Positions 54,501 to 64,000 of a DNA stretch of 64,000 bases are shown here, one piece after another (within the stretch, counting starts at the first letter, position 1; each line of letters begins with the position of its first letter). This stretch comes from Ficedula albicollis. Lineage: Eukaryota; Chordata; Aves; Passeriformes; Muscicapidae. Location of the stretch: assembly GCF_000247815.1 (NCBI RefSeq), contig NC_021674.1, positions 80,074,744 to 80,138,743 on the forward strand, in the 5' to 3' direction. The position numbers were made by a program, and so were the translations under genes. The notes under the pieces are model-generated. The model saw nothing but the letters and a program-made list of their open reading frames with translations, was not told the DNA's origin and ran no database searches.

Positions 54501-57500
54501 TTTTTCCCCTCTGTAGGGAGAGCAGTCTTTATACACACAGCTGCAAAGGATTCTTTTTGTATTTTTCCATAACAGAAAGCACACACAAAAAACCAGACGT
54601 GTCTGGCCACAGGAAACAACCATGACAAGAAAATCCATGGAAAAGTAGCAAAAAGTGAAGCTTGCAATACAAGAAAGGAGAAAAGTTCATGCTACAGCTT
54701 ACCATGGTTAACTACATTAGATAGAGAACTGTATCAAATGTTAGGAGCCATTGATATTATGGGCAAATTTTGTTGGTTTGTTCCATTTCTGAATGCATAT
54801 TACATTGTCTGGGACTGGGAGATAAGATGTACAAGAAAATTGGGTAATACCCAAGTACAGCTGGACTAAAGTGCTTCTATCTCAAATGTCTAACTGAAAA
54901 TAAAATATATTTAGCACATACTTCTACTCTATGAAAATAAGAAGTAAAAAAAAATACCACACAGCAATAACTTCTTCTTTGCATTGATACTAAGGTGGGC
55001 TGTCAAACTAGAAAATAATATTTAAACTATACCTGCTTCTGTTCCAGACCATGCTCAGTGGATTTGCTGGCCACATTTTTAAAGTCACAGCAGCAAGAGT
55101 AGCTTCTGTCTACTTTGACCTCTAGAACCAAATTTCAGCAATGAAGAATAAGTGCCTAATAATCACCATCTTCCCCTTTAATTTTTGAGAACAAGAAGAT
55201 GAACTACCTAATAGTTCATCTGTGCAGTGGATGTGGTTTCTGAAGCATGCATTTACCAAGAATCTCTAACTGTAAGTTGAATTCAGTACATGGCCAAAAA
55301 ATAACTTAAAGCAAACCTCCATGTACAGCTGATAATGCAAAAGTAGGTCCCCAAAGAAGTATGCTGCAAGATCAAATTAGAAAATAAAAAAATTATCTAG
55401 CTTGAATTCAGCTTTCTTGATGTTAATCTAGGTTAGAATTTTAAGACACAATCAATTTTCTTTGTCGAATGGTTTGGGTTGGAAGAGACCCTAAGACCAT
55501 CTTGTTCCAACCTTCCTGCCTTGGGCAGGGACACTTTCCACTGGACAAGTTGCTCCAAGCCCCATCTAGCCTGGTCTTGAACACTTCCAGGATGGGGCAT
55601 ATACTACATCTCTGGGCAGCCTATTCCAGAGATTCACCACCCTCATACTAAAGAATTTATTCCTAATATCTCTATCTACTTTCTTTCACTTTAAAGCCAT
55701 TTACCCTTTCATAAATTCATTACCCCATTGACAAAGCCAATCCCTAGGTATGAAGAGGTGAGAGATACTAATAACTATCAGTTATGCAACAGAAAAATGC
55801 ATTTGCTAGAAAAGCAGAAGTTAAAACTAGTTTGCAAAACAGCTCTGCTTTTCTCCATCCATTGCTAAGTAGTTATGTACCAGCTAAGAATGTAGCAAAT
55901 GCAATTACCAGATGGTGAACAGGACTTTAAATAAGCATGAGAAATGGAGAGTACACTTGAGTTAACAATTAACACAGCTTAAACTATCATAAGCTTCTCT
56001 TTTGAAGACGATTCCTTGGCGTTCATCCATTCAATGTGCCCTCCAGGAAACGCCTTAAGAGTAAACAGTGAAGGCATCATGTAATATTGTGTAAGAAAAC
56101 AAATTGGGCAGCTGGAACAGTGGGAGAGTTGCACTCTAGTATCCTGTATATTGCAATTACCAATGCAGTCTCTTTCAAAAAGAAAAGGTACCCACACAAA
56201 TGTTTGCAGCTGTACAGTAAAAACAGATGGTACTCTGTCTTCTGACTCGTTACTGAACTACAAAGGCACCTTGCCTTGGATGAGACAAATAGGTTAGGAT
56301 TTAAAACTGCAGGAAGCTGTAAAGGAGACACAGAAAGAAGCTATGCTGGAATTGATGCTGTTCAGCATATTCGTAAGTGATCTGAAAGGGGAGGTTACTA
56401 GAAAGCTGGCAACTTTTGGACCCATCAGCATGCCAGACATACCCACCAGCATATCAAGGAGAGGCGAGCATGGCCTGATGAATGGTGTCTGCTGGTGCCC
56501 ATCTCTCCCTCAGCTATGGAGAGAAAAACCCCATTAGCTGACCAGATCAGAATAGACATTATAACCTCCAAAACAGCTCAGTGAATCTGATTCTTCCCAT
56601 TTTAATTGGTAAATAAGGCTCAAGTGTCAATAAATGAGAAAGAACCATAGGAAATTACTCTGCTGCACTAGGTGTACTACAAACAGCCTGGGTCCCAGGT
56701 GCACAAGATTTGACCAATTACACACACAGGTGAGGCTACCCAGAGGTCCCTCACTATTGGGAAGCACGGGCTGCTACTGTCTCCAGAGAGCCAGTGAGAT
56801 CCTCATTGGTCACAGCAGTGACAATCACTGCAGAACCATGTGTCAACAGAGTCATTTCTGCCAGCATTTTGTGCTGACACAGTGAGAAGCCCAGGGTGCA
56901 TGAAAAGAAAAATAGAAATTCCTCACTGGTCACACTTGCCTGGTCTAACACATTTAATGAAAGGTTAAAAAAAAAAAAAGGCAGTTTGCCACAGCTGCCT
57001 TAGCAAATTAAAATATTGTCTCACATCTAAAGCAAGTAAAACGCCATTTGTATGTTAAGAGGAAAAGAACAGATGAAAATCTGAAGTACATCATGTGACT
57101 CCATGATCCTCTAGCACATAACAGCCAGTCTTCTGATGTACCACAAGCCACAAAGAGAAACATCTACCACAGCAGCAAGAACTGGGCTTTGGAGAAGTCC
57201 AGAATTTATATATAAAGATTCTCCCTAGGAAGGATGTAGCACAGGGAAGCTGAGAGAAAAGGCAGCAGACTGATAGCCTCCCTACTTGAGATGCTCATGC
57301 ATGGACTAAAGTTCTAGTGCTTAGCAGCAGTCTGGGATTACAGAAACTAATATTTTTTTGATCACAGTCATTTAGAATTGGTTTACAGATTATTAGAGAC
57401 AGCAAACTGTCTGCCTGTAACATTGTTTGGGAAAATTTATTAGTAGGAACATAAAAAATTACGATTTTATGTAACTCAACAGATGACGGCTTACAGCAGA

Positions 57501-60500
57501 TAATGAAAACCCAACTTTCAGCTACACCAACATTTTAAAGACTCAAAATATCATGGATAATCCATGCTGACACTCTGAACTGTGATTCCAAAGCATACAA
57601 AAATAGAAAATACGTAGAAAGGACACACCTGAATATTGTGCTGTATACAAAGCAGTTTCAGGTGATGAAGACTCACAAGCTCTAACCTGCTCTAAAATTA
57701 CCCTTCCACAGCACAATTATCCAGCCACATTTTCAAACATACCTGCACTTCAGCACCCCAGAATCTGAGGTTAGAAGCAAGGACTGGTTTTCAAAACACT
57801 GATCAGCACTCCCACACTTACTTAGCCAGGATGCCCACGCTCAGGACCAACTTGATAACTTCAGTGACACACACAGCCGTCGTTGAAAAGTAGAGTTCTG
57901 TCCCCACTGTCCTGGTGTACCGCAGTGCCACCGTGTACGTGGCAGCAACCAGGGTCATCACCGTGAGGCAGTACAGCTTGAACAGTAAGCTGACATTTTC
58001 TGAAACAAAACAGAGGAGAAGACTCAGCCTGACCACCATTTTAATTCATTTTAATTTAAGAACTGAAACAGTGTGTTCTCCAGATGCAGGATGTATCAAA
58101 CACCACTGTGTCAGCAGACAATAATTATATGCTAGGAAACACTTTCCAGAAAAAGGTTTTGGTAAAATTTCACAGCCTTCTCAAAGAAGCTTTTACAGGA
58201 ACTCCAAATGTTTGAAAATAAGATGCTCTCTTGCCCTTGTAATCATCCTTCATTCTAGCAAAAACTAATCATACATTAATATTTATCTAATAACAATCAA
58301 AAAGTCTTTCTGTGCTTTCCTGCTCTTTAGCTGACAGTAGGCATTCGCTCTGAAATGTCAGCTGATCCTCTTCATGTCATATACTGAACCCTGACACAAA
58401 GAGCACTGGCAGACTAGCAAAATCAGAAAATATTTATCTAATAACAATCAAAAAGTCTTTCTGTGCTTTCCTGCTCTTTAACTGACAGTAGGCATTCGCT
58501 CTGAAATGTCAGCTGATCCTCTTCATGTCATATACTGAACCCTGACACAAAGAGCACTGGCAGACTAGCGAAATCAGAAAGAGGAAAAGTTCAGTATCAG
58601 CAAAGATATCTAGCAAATCTTAATAAATAAGGCAGCATTTCCTTCACCTCTATTTTCCACCTAAGTTAGTAAAAGAAGATTTTGATTTGAATGGTGATGG
58701 GACTTCACACAAACGGCTTTCTTGAAAAATTCCCGGTAGAAAGGTTGAAGGCTAAGGCTCTTCCAGTAAATTAAACCACATAAGGACTGTGTATCATTTG
58801 TGTTACCCCTTCTGTCTTCCCCACTGCTATACTCCTACAACAGCAGCGATACCTGTAACAGTTTTGACCTGGACCAACTACTATCCTGCAAAATTTAGGA
58901 GCTAGCCTGTCCAAGGTCTCCTGGCACAAGGCATTTTTCCATCCGTCTGCACTCCTCTAGGGCCTGAGTTCTATCAGGCCACTCCAGTGCATTCCCAGGT
59001 CAGGGAATGGCTAACCCTGCATCTGAACCAGCAAAGAGAACAGCACACAACTCTAAATGGGTTTCTCTGCACAAAGGCAAGACCCAATACAAGACATCAG
59101 TGCAGTTTCTACAAAACCCTTTTTCAAACTGGTAGATTGTCATGTTTGGCATCTCTCTGGTGAGTATTGGTCATCCAGCAGCACCTTTGGGACCACTGTA
59201 ATGTTGTAAATATACTAAAGAAATGTGCTTTAATTGGTGTTTGTGTTCTTCTGCTGATTAGGGAACGAGATACAGGATAAGTAGTTTTGTAATAACTTTG
59301 CTCATTTAATAAAAGGAATGAGTAGCTGAATCCAGTGCAACCAATGCTTTGGTTTATGTTTCTTTTAAGCCAGAGATGCCTTCAATTGCATAACATTTCT
59401 GCAAGGTACAGTTAATACCTCCTGCCACTGCAATCATTTAAATTAGCTACTTCCTTATAGATAACAATCTTACCCACGTCAGTAACCACTTTTAAAAGGT
59501 AGAGCCAATTAGTTTTTGGACTAACAATGCTTAGAAAAGACTTACAAGATGTAACCTATTTTTAAATTAAATTTGGATTGTGGAGAGGGAATCCAAGGGC
59601 ATAACAACCAGGAAATATAATTAACCCCATCTGGTTTTACAAAAACATATCTTCTAATGATGTTTCAGTGCTGATAGAAATTATATTAATGCTGTGATTT
59701 GACACACGAAGATTTAAGCCTATGCACCACCAAACTAAAGATAAACTTAATCCTTACCTCTATACTCTTTAAAAAACCCCCAAAAACGAAAAAGTCCTAA
59801 TTTGGCAGTGGTTTGGAAACTTGGGTAAACCGACTGCAGCAAGACATAACAAATGTAGTATCTAGACTAGATAATTCCAGCATTATGTAAAAAGTTAATT
59901 CTTTTGTTATTCTTTTCAGCCCGGATATTTCTTCAGCCTGGCTCATACACCTGCATCAGTACCAGTGCAGTGAGGGGAACAGAAGAAAGCATAGCTGGGG
60001 CACCCATAATTTCTGCTAATAAATCCGAACTTACACACGCCTAAGGAAGAACTGGAAGAGGCTTTTGTTTTTTTGTAGTAAACCCCACCTGGATGGAATG
60101 ATTTCTGGCAAAAAGGGACCAGACAGGCCCAAAGCCTCAGGATACAAGTGCGGGCCTCCCACACATCTCCACGGCTCATCAGGGCTCCGCCAGGGCTCCT
60201 GGAAGGCAGCCCCGGGCCAAGCCTGGCATGGGAGCAGAGCCTGCCAGGTTATCCGGGGCGGCAGGCGCCGGGCACTCACTGCTGGGCGCCTCCTGCCCCT
60301 CACCCTCCCAAGCCCCTCGGCCCTGCCAAGCCGCTGCCGGGAGCTGGGGAGCCCTGGGCAAGGCCCTCCATGGGGAGCTGGACGAGGGGCAGGCGGCGCC
60401 TTCCCGGTGGATTTAAGCCTTCACGGCTTGCCCGAGGCTCTGGCTTCGGGAGCGTGTGGGCTCTGGCCTCCTTGTACACAGAGCCACTGAGAATCGGGGA

Positions 60501-61287
60501 AACAATAGGGTTGGAAAAGACCTCTGGTGTCATCGAGTCTGACCTATAACCGACCACCAAAGCAACTACACCGTGCCACGTCCAGTCTTTCCTTAAACAC
60601 CTCCAGGGATGGTGACTGCACCACCTTCCTGGGCAGTCCATTCCGGCAAGTAACCACCCGTTCTGTGAAGAAATTCCTCCTGAGGTCCAACCTCAACACA
60701 CTCCAATAGGCACCTGGGTGCGGCGGCGTTTCCAGGGACACCTGCGGCGCCCACATGGTGGGTGCAGGGGATGTCCCTGTGCCCTGCCCGCCTGCGGCCC
60801 GGGAAAAGCCCCAGAGATGCTGCGCCACGGTCAGACGCTCCCAGAGCGGAACCGGCGGCGGGGGAGACGCGAACTGGATGAGGCGCTCCGGGGACCGGGC
60901 AAGCCCCGTACCGGGAGCACCCGCCGCCCACACGCCGGGGACTCAGCGGTGCCACACGGCGCGGAGAACCCCCCGGGCGGCAGGAGGAGAGCGGGAGGGC
61001 GGGAAAGCAGGCGGGGAGAGCCCCTCCCCAGCGCGACCCCGCGGCCCCGCGTAGCCCCTTCCCCCCCTTCGCTCCCGCGGTGGTAGCGCCCGGTGCCACA
61101 GCCGCCAGCGGGGAGGACAGTTCCACTCCCTCTGGCAGGGGGGAGCCGGGGTAGTCTGCGCGCGGGTCGCGTTTCCTCTCGGGGAAGCGGGCGGGAATTG
61201 TCCCCGTTCTCCGGCCGTGCGGCCTACCGGGAGCCAGGGACCCGCCGGGCGCCCCTCGCCGCCGTCCTCACCTTTCGGAGCCGACAT
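45805..61287 (-). CDS. SLC35A1: SLC35A1, Golgi CMP-sialic acid transporter (8 coding exons)
   Basis: SLC35A1 exchanges cytosolic CMP-sialic acid for lumenal CMP across the Golgi membrane and so supplies sialyltransferases. Exons in transcript order: 61287-61272, 57999-57822, 53423-53264, 52903-52751, 51460-51394, 47933-47757, 47363-47229, 45935-45805. They total 1017 bases, 338 residues plus TGA (human 337), with all introns GT-AG. The translation is hydrophobic throughout, as expected for ten membrane helices, and carries family signatures: [78 protein letters not shown] and [19 protein letters not shown]. Only the first residues and the cytosolic tail diverge (tail ends KERLATV; human KERVIGV). 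Introns hold a solo LTR, two CR1 remnants, three tandem duplications and a 52-C run. Expressed from a CpG-rich promoter, convergent with RARS2. Confidence 0.98.
47229..47363 (-). CDS. SLC35A1: SLC35A1 exon 7
   Basis: Acceptor cccag, donor gtaagt. Encodes [20 protein letters not shown] then [20 protein letters not shown] and FGLQI. KYTDN..KGF..A.AI..S is the family's substrate-pocket signature. Confidence 0.98.
47757..47933 (-). CDS. SLC35A1: SLC35A1 exon 6
   Basis: Acceptor ttcag, donor gtaagt. Encodes [40 protein letters not shown] and [18 protein letters not shown]. Differences from human ([12 protein letters not shown] for LAGVYLSDGAEI) are confined to one membrane helix and loop. Confidence 0.97.
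48328..48467. repeat. Tandem duplication, unit 70 bp
   Basis: Copies begin aatcttttgttaattgtttc at about 48329 and 48399, with two differences. Ends beside the poly-C run in SLC35A1 intron 5. Confidence 0.93.
48475..48526. repeat. Poly-C run, 52 bases
   Basis: Uninterrupted C in an SLC35A1 intron, with tgaccaa on both sides (48468-48474 and 48527-48533). It follows directly after a 70-bp tandem duplication. Confidence 0.97.
49054..49223. repeat. Tandem duplication, unit 85 bp
   Basis: Copies begin tttcaaaactaagagagcag at 49054 and 49139, with one difference. SLC35A1 intron 5. Confidence 0.93.
51394..51460 (-). CDS. SLC35A1: SLC35A1 exon 5
   Basis: Acceptor tgcag, donor gtacag. Encodes [20 protein letters not shown] then FA with a split Gly. 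Only 22 codons, and 76 bases separate its 5' end from a solo LTR inserted in the preceding intron. Confidence 0.96.
51537..52113 (-). mobile_element. Avian ERVL-like solo LTR (577 bp)
   Basis: On the minus strand it starts TGCCCTGGTTTTGGCTGGGA and ends AAACCACAGCA, with TG...CA ends and a 5-bp target duplication CAGAG at 51532-51536 and 52114-52118. The TTTTGGCTGGGATAGA opening and a TTCCATACCATA box with GGACAGCTGACC before it are typical of ERVL-class LTRs in birds. There are no internal genes, so it is a solo LTR left after recombination. It lies in SLC35A1 intron 4 in the same orientation as the gene. Family name is not certain. Confidence 0.88.
52751..52903 (-). CDS. SLC35A1: SLC35A1 exon 4
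   Basis: Acceptor tttag, donor gtaaga. Encodes [20 protein letters not shown] then [20 protein letters not shown] and [11 protein letters not shown]. Phase 0 on both sides. Confidence 0.98.
53264..53423 (-). CDS. SLC35A1: SLC35A1 exon 3
   Basis: Acceptor tgcag, donor gtaata. Encodes [40 protein letters not shown] and [24 protein letters not shown] is the most conserved stretch of nucleotide-sugar transporters of this family. Ends in phase 0. Confidence 0.98.
55468..55765 (-). mobile_element. CR1 LINE 3' fragment
   Basis: GGTTTGGGTTGGAAGAGACC, then the typical TTGGGCAGGGACACTTTCCA, CTCTGGGCAGCCTATTCCAG and CACCCTCATACTAAAGAATT series, all reverse complement of CR1. In SLC35A1 intron 2, same orientation as the gene. 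Confidence 0.92.
57822..57999 (-). CDS. SLC35A1: SLC35A1 exon 2
   Basis: Acceptor ttcag, donor AA|gtaagt. Encodes [20 protein letters not shown] through [20 protein letters not shown] and [15 protein letters not shown], i.e. the first two membrane helices. The Lys codon after GILA is split. Confidence 0.97.
58279..58577. repeat. Tandem duplication, unit 150 bp
   Basis: Copies begin aatatttatctaataacaat at 58279 and 58429, with two differences. SLC35A1 intron 1. Confidence 0.94.
60497..60712 (-). mobile_element. CR1 LINE 3' fragment
   Basis: AATAGGGTTGGAAAAGACCT, TGACTGCACCACCTTCCTGG and AGAAATTCCTCCTGAGGTCC are reverse-complement CR1 sequence. In SLC35A1 intron 1, embedded in the CpG-rich block. 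Confidence 0.92.
61272..61287 (-). CDS. SLC35A1: SLC35A1 exon 1 (start codon)
   Basis: Sixteen coding bases giving MSAPK plus one base of Glu, donor gtgagg. Human begins MAAPRDN, with the same length and the same split codon. It lies inside the CpG-rich block, with cagcACC-type Kozak bases before the ATG. Confidence 0.93.
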
Positions 61288-61888
61288 GGTGCTCGCCGAA
61301 GGCTCCAGGACCGCCGGGCCGGAGCCGCCCGCCGTGCCCCGCCGCTCCTCCCATCGCACCATAGAGTGCGGAGCGGCCGCCCAGAGCGCCCCGCCGCCCG
61401 CGCCCAACCATCGAGTCGAGCTCCGTCCCGCCTGGATATCCTGGAGAGCATCCTGCTCCACCCGGCCGCAGTTCGGAACTGTTTCACTGGCAGCGAACAT
61501 CCAGGAATCTCACACGCGTATTGCTCATTGCCAGGAGTAAGCTCGTAGCTACCGACACGTTTCTGCTGCGACAAAACCGAGATGGAGGTTACAATTGTAT
61601 TCCCCCGTATTTTACAGCACTGCAGTACCTTCTCCAGTGGAAAAGAACAAAGTAGGATAAAATGAAATTTCAATCATCAGTTTACTTTTGAATAAAATAT
61701 ATTTCTGGATTCTTGAAAAACCAGTTTGTTGGTAAGGACTGTAACATAAAACCTCAAAGCAAATGATGATAATATAGATAGATCACAGCAAGAAAAAAAA
61801 TGTTTAATAAAAAAGCGGCAGGGTATTTTTCTCAAGGGAAAAAAAAGCAAAACCTGCAGCTAGTAATTGCATTTGAAATTATAATTAA

Positions 61889-61912
61889 TAAATCTAATCA
61901 TAATTAGATTTA
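61889..61912. repeat. Inverted repeat, 10-bp arms, 4-base loop
   Basis: TAAATCTAAT, cata, ATTAGATTTA. AT-rich, about 600 bases upstream of the SLC35A1 start. Confidence 0.9.
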
Positions 61913-62944
61913 GGTGCCTGCTCATAATTTAAAAACATGGAGGAGAAGCACATCTAGCTGCTGCTGATTAGTTTATTTTCCCAACAGAGAAAATCACGTA
62001 GTCAAAAACTAGTTAGCAAAGTTCTTTCTTAGTGCTCCCCTCACGCTCCTTTGTTTTTTTAATAATGCTCTGGGGATTTGTCCCTGTTGTGTAACTTTTA
62101 AAAGTGAAGACAGATACCTTGGAAAACAACAAAAGAATGCTATCCTGCACAACGCCACAGAAAAATCACTCAACAGCTTCAATCTTTGAGCTTCATTGTC
62201 ACAAAAAAGACTTAGAAACCTTAGCATGCCCTATGCAATCACAGTTGGGCACCTGGACAGCAGCTTGAGGAAGTATTTAAAACAGATATTCTTTTCATGA
62301 CAATAAAGTACCCCTTTTTCCATTTGGGAAAATGTTTTATTCTGAAGCTCAAATAATTTGGGTTTTCACAAATAGAAATACTATCTGCAGGCGCATTGAT
62401 CAGACCTGGCACATATTTCTTTGCGACAATGACATAAAGCAAAAACTTTTTCTTTGTTGTGCTTTAGTTTTAGCACATACATGCAAAATAGAGCTTTCAA
62501 AAAAATCCCCTGAAGTCAAGTTCCTGTGATTTGCAGTGTGCTCACCAATACACTGTTTAGCCAAGAAATTGCTAGAGACCCAAAAGGGTGCCAGAACCAC
62601 CCAAGATAGATGCCCTCTTCTCTACCTCCCAAACTTGGTCTACATTCATTAGGTTTGGTTAAGGCCAGGACAATGGACAGGCCCAAGGACCCAGACTGGT
62701 TTCATTTTGTTGGTTTTGTCTTCTTGACAATTTTGCCATAAGGCTGGAGCTGTGACATTCGAGTGACTCTCCTGGGGTAAGTTCTTTCATTTAAAGACAG
62801 TATTTCAACAAGCAATTGTTGTATTAAAACTTCAGTAAAATCCCAGAATGCTATGCATTTAAATGTTAAAAGTGAAAGTCCTTGGGAACATCTTGATTCT
62901 AAACTGCTATTTAAAATCGTGCTTCAGGCTTATCACTTCTGTCA

Positions 62945-62950
62945 TTTAAT
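62945..62950 (-). terminator. Candidate CFAP206 polyadenylation signal (ATTAAA)
   Basis: ATTAAA on the minus strand 157 bases past the stop codon. A canonical AATAAA on the same strand lies further on, at 62336-62341, and could be used instead. Confidence 0.25.
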
Positions 62951-63106
62951 GCCAGTCAGCAGCCCCAACAGATAAGATAAATGAAATGGACCAACTGTTC
63001 CTGGAATCAACAGACACAGCAAAATCTTCAGTGTCTAAAATCAGATATATTACGGGATTTTTTTATATACACATTCAAGATGTGCCTTCATGTTTCTCAT
63101 TTTCAC

Positions 63107-63337
63107 TTAGGTTTCATCCAGTGGTCTTGTTAAGTCTACTGTGACCATATGAGTAGTGGGAGATGGTCCTCCTCGGAGACCTTTCAAGAAAATCTGGGGT
63201 TTGGGTACATTGCTTGAGTTGTCCCGCTTAGTCTGGGTGCCAGCATCCTTTGGCAAGTACACTTGGGTGGAGTTCTCTCTTCTCATGTGGCTGAGATCAG
63301 TCTGCATGGAATGAGTTAACTTGCGGCGCAAGTTGGC
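63107..63337 (-). CDS. CFAP206: CFAP206, last coding exon (C-terminus)
   Basis: CFAP206 (formerly C6orf165) is an axonemal protein of motile cilia and sperm flagella, associated with radial spokes. Acceptor ctttag, phase 0, then ANLRRKLTHSMQTDLSHMRR, a run with STQVYLPKDAGTQTKR, NVPKPQIFLKGLRGG and the end VDLTRPLDET with TAA. The SMQTDLSH and AGTQTKR pieces are short Gln-Thr repeats of the kind seen in this tail. The call rests on remembered similarity plus position next to SLC35A1 in the same orientation, as in human. Only 76 codons are visible; the rest lies beyond the right edge. Confidence 0.85.
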   Translation of the reverse strand, partial: ANLRRKLTHSMQTDLSHMRRENSTQVYLPKDAGTQTKRDNSSNVPKPQIFLKGLRGGPSPTTHMVTVDLTRPLDET

Positions 63338-64000
63338 CTAAAGACACAAAAAGAATCAGATTAAGCAAAACTTTGTTTGAACATTTTAGCACCAGTATAC
63401 ACTCAGGAGTGTTTGTCTGTTTTACATCCGTGGGCTTCACAAACCTGGAACATGGCCCACCTTACCCTCCTGTCAATACATGGTTGTGACTGATTTGGTA
63501 AGTCCTGAACTTACAGGATGTGTGAATAGCATGTGTAGGTAGCTCACACAATTTTCAATGAGTCTCTTAATAATTTCATACCATTGGTCGTTGTCCTTCA
63601 AATTTTGTTAAGTGCTTCACCTTTGTTCTGTTAGAATAAAATTTTTTCATGAAAAGTGCTTCCAGTCTTTGTCTGGTTTCTTGCCAAATGTGATGAGGTT
63701 TAAGGGTTGGTGTCACAGAGTATCAGATAAAAGTGAAAAATGCTTTCTTACACCATGTTGCTCACTAACCCCTTGACAAGGGGTAAAAGGGTAATTTATG
63801 ATTAGAGCTGGTTATTCACAGAAATTGCTGTAGATACAACAACAAAACTACTTCTCACAAGGTGTTAACTTTCCAAAGCCAGCATTTGAAACAAAAAAAA
63901 TGTTCCTTGTTCCACTGAGCCTTCTATATCAGCAACGATGTAAAACACTGTAAATTATGATACAATGCTCTCCTCAAAATATACAAAATACAGTCTCATG
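63338..64000 (-). other. CFAP206 intron (partial)
   Basis: AT-rich sequence upstream of the last CFAP206 exon on the minus strand. I found no further exon, repeat family or notable motif. Confidence 0.6.

Larger units (their letters stand above)
60100..61560 (-). promoter_or_regulatory. CpG-rich promoter region of SLC35A1
   Basis: A GC- and CpG-dense block in contrast to flanking AT-rich DNA, densest at about 60720-61450 and interrupted by a CR1 remnant at 60497-60712. It contains SLC35A1 exon 1 at 61287-61272 with no TATA box nearby. Long open frames on both strands here are the usual by-product of high GC and show no conserved protein. Confidence 0.75.
61288..63106. other. Interval between SLC35A1 start and CFAP206 stop
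   Basis: The first 270 bases belong to the CpG-rich promoter. The rest is AT-rich, with a 10-bp-arm hairpin at 61889-61912 and the expected 3' UTR of the upstream gene. I see no coding exon. Confidence 0.65.

Noticed and set aside
60065..61673. Several 90-185 codon open frames around the SLC35A1 start
   Set aside because: High GC removes stop codons in all frames. The peptides are low-complexity Arg/Pro/Ala/Gly, overlap one another on both strands and show no family motif.

Overview
The window is vertebrate nuclear DNA, almost certainly from a bird. Small exons with consensus splice sites sit in AT-rich introns. Several 3' ends of CR1-type LINEs carry the avian tail (TTGGAAGGGACC / CCCTTCCAACCCA) and there is an avian ERVL-like solo LTR. 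Gene order is also informative: ORC3, RARS2, SLC35A1 and CFAP206 are neighbours in other vertebrates (human 6q15, from memory), and all four appear here in the same relative order and orientation. The species cannot be determined.

Layout. 1-9085 (minus): 5' half of ORC3 (origin recognition complex subunit 3), coding exons 2-7; later exons lie beyond the left edge and exon 1 could not be found. 11060-12530: CpG-rich region shared head-to-head by ORC3 and RARS2, interrupted by 672 consecutive G. 12206-43838 (plus): complete RARS2 (mitochondrial arginyl-tRNA synthetase), 20 coding exons, 579 residues, frame preserved at every junction; intron 11 has a GC donor. 43839-45804: tail-to-tail gap. 45805-61287 (minus): complete SLC35A1 (Golgi CMP-sialic acid transporter), 8 coding exons, 338 residues. 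60100-61560: CpG-rich SLC35A1 promoter region. 63107-63337 (minus): last coding exon of a gene read as CFAP206, which continues beyond the right edge.

The genes do not form a pathway: DNA replication licensing, mitochondrial translation, glycan sialylation and ciliary axoneme. What they share is arrangement: one bidirectional promoter and one convergent 3' junction.

I found no undescribed biological system. The unexpected signals are structural. There are four extreme G/C homopolymers (100, 672, 167 and 52 bases), one abutting a 10-mer identical to the 3' end of common Illumina adapters. About twenty short near-identical tandem duplications (unit 27-757 bp) fall in non-coding DNA. A solo LTR lies 76 bp upstream of an SLC35A1 exon, and there is a perfect 14-bp-arm palindrome. 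The homopolymers, and perhaps many duplications, look more like assembly products than biology; the largest homopolymer lies where ORC3 exon 1 is expected.
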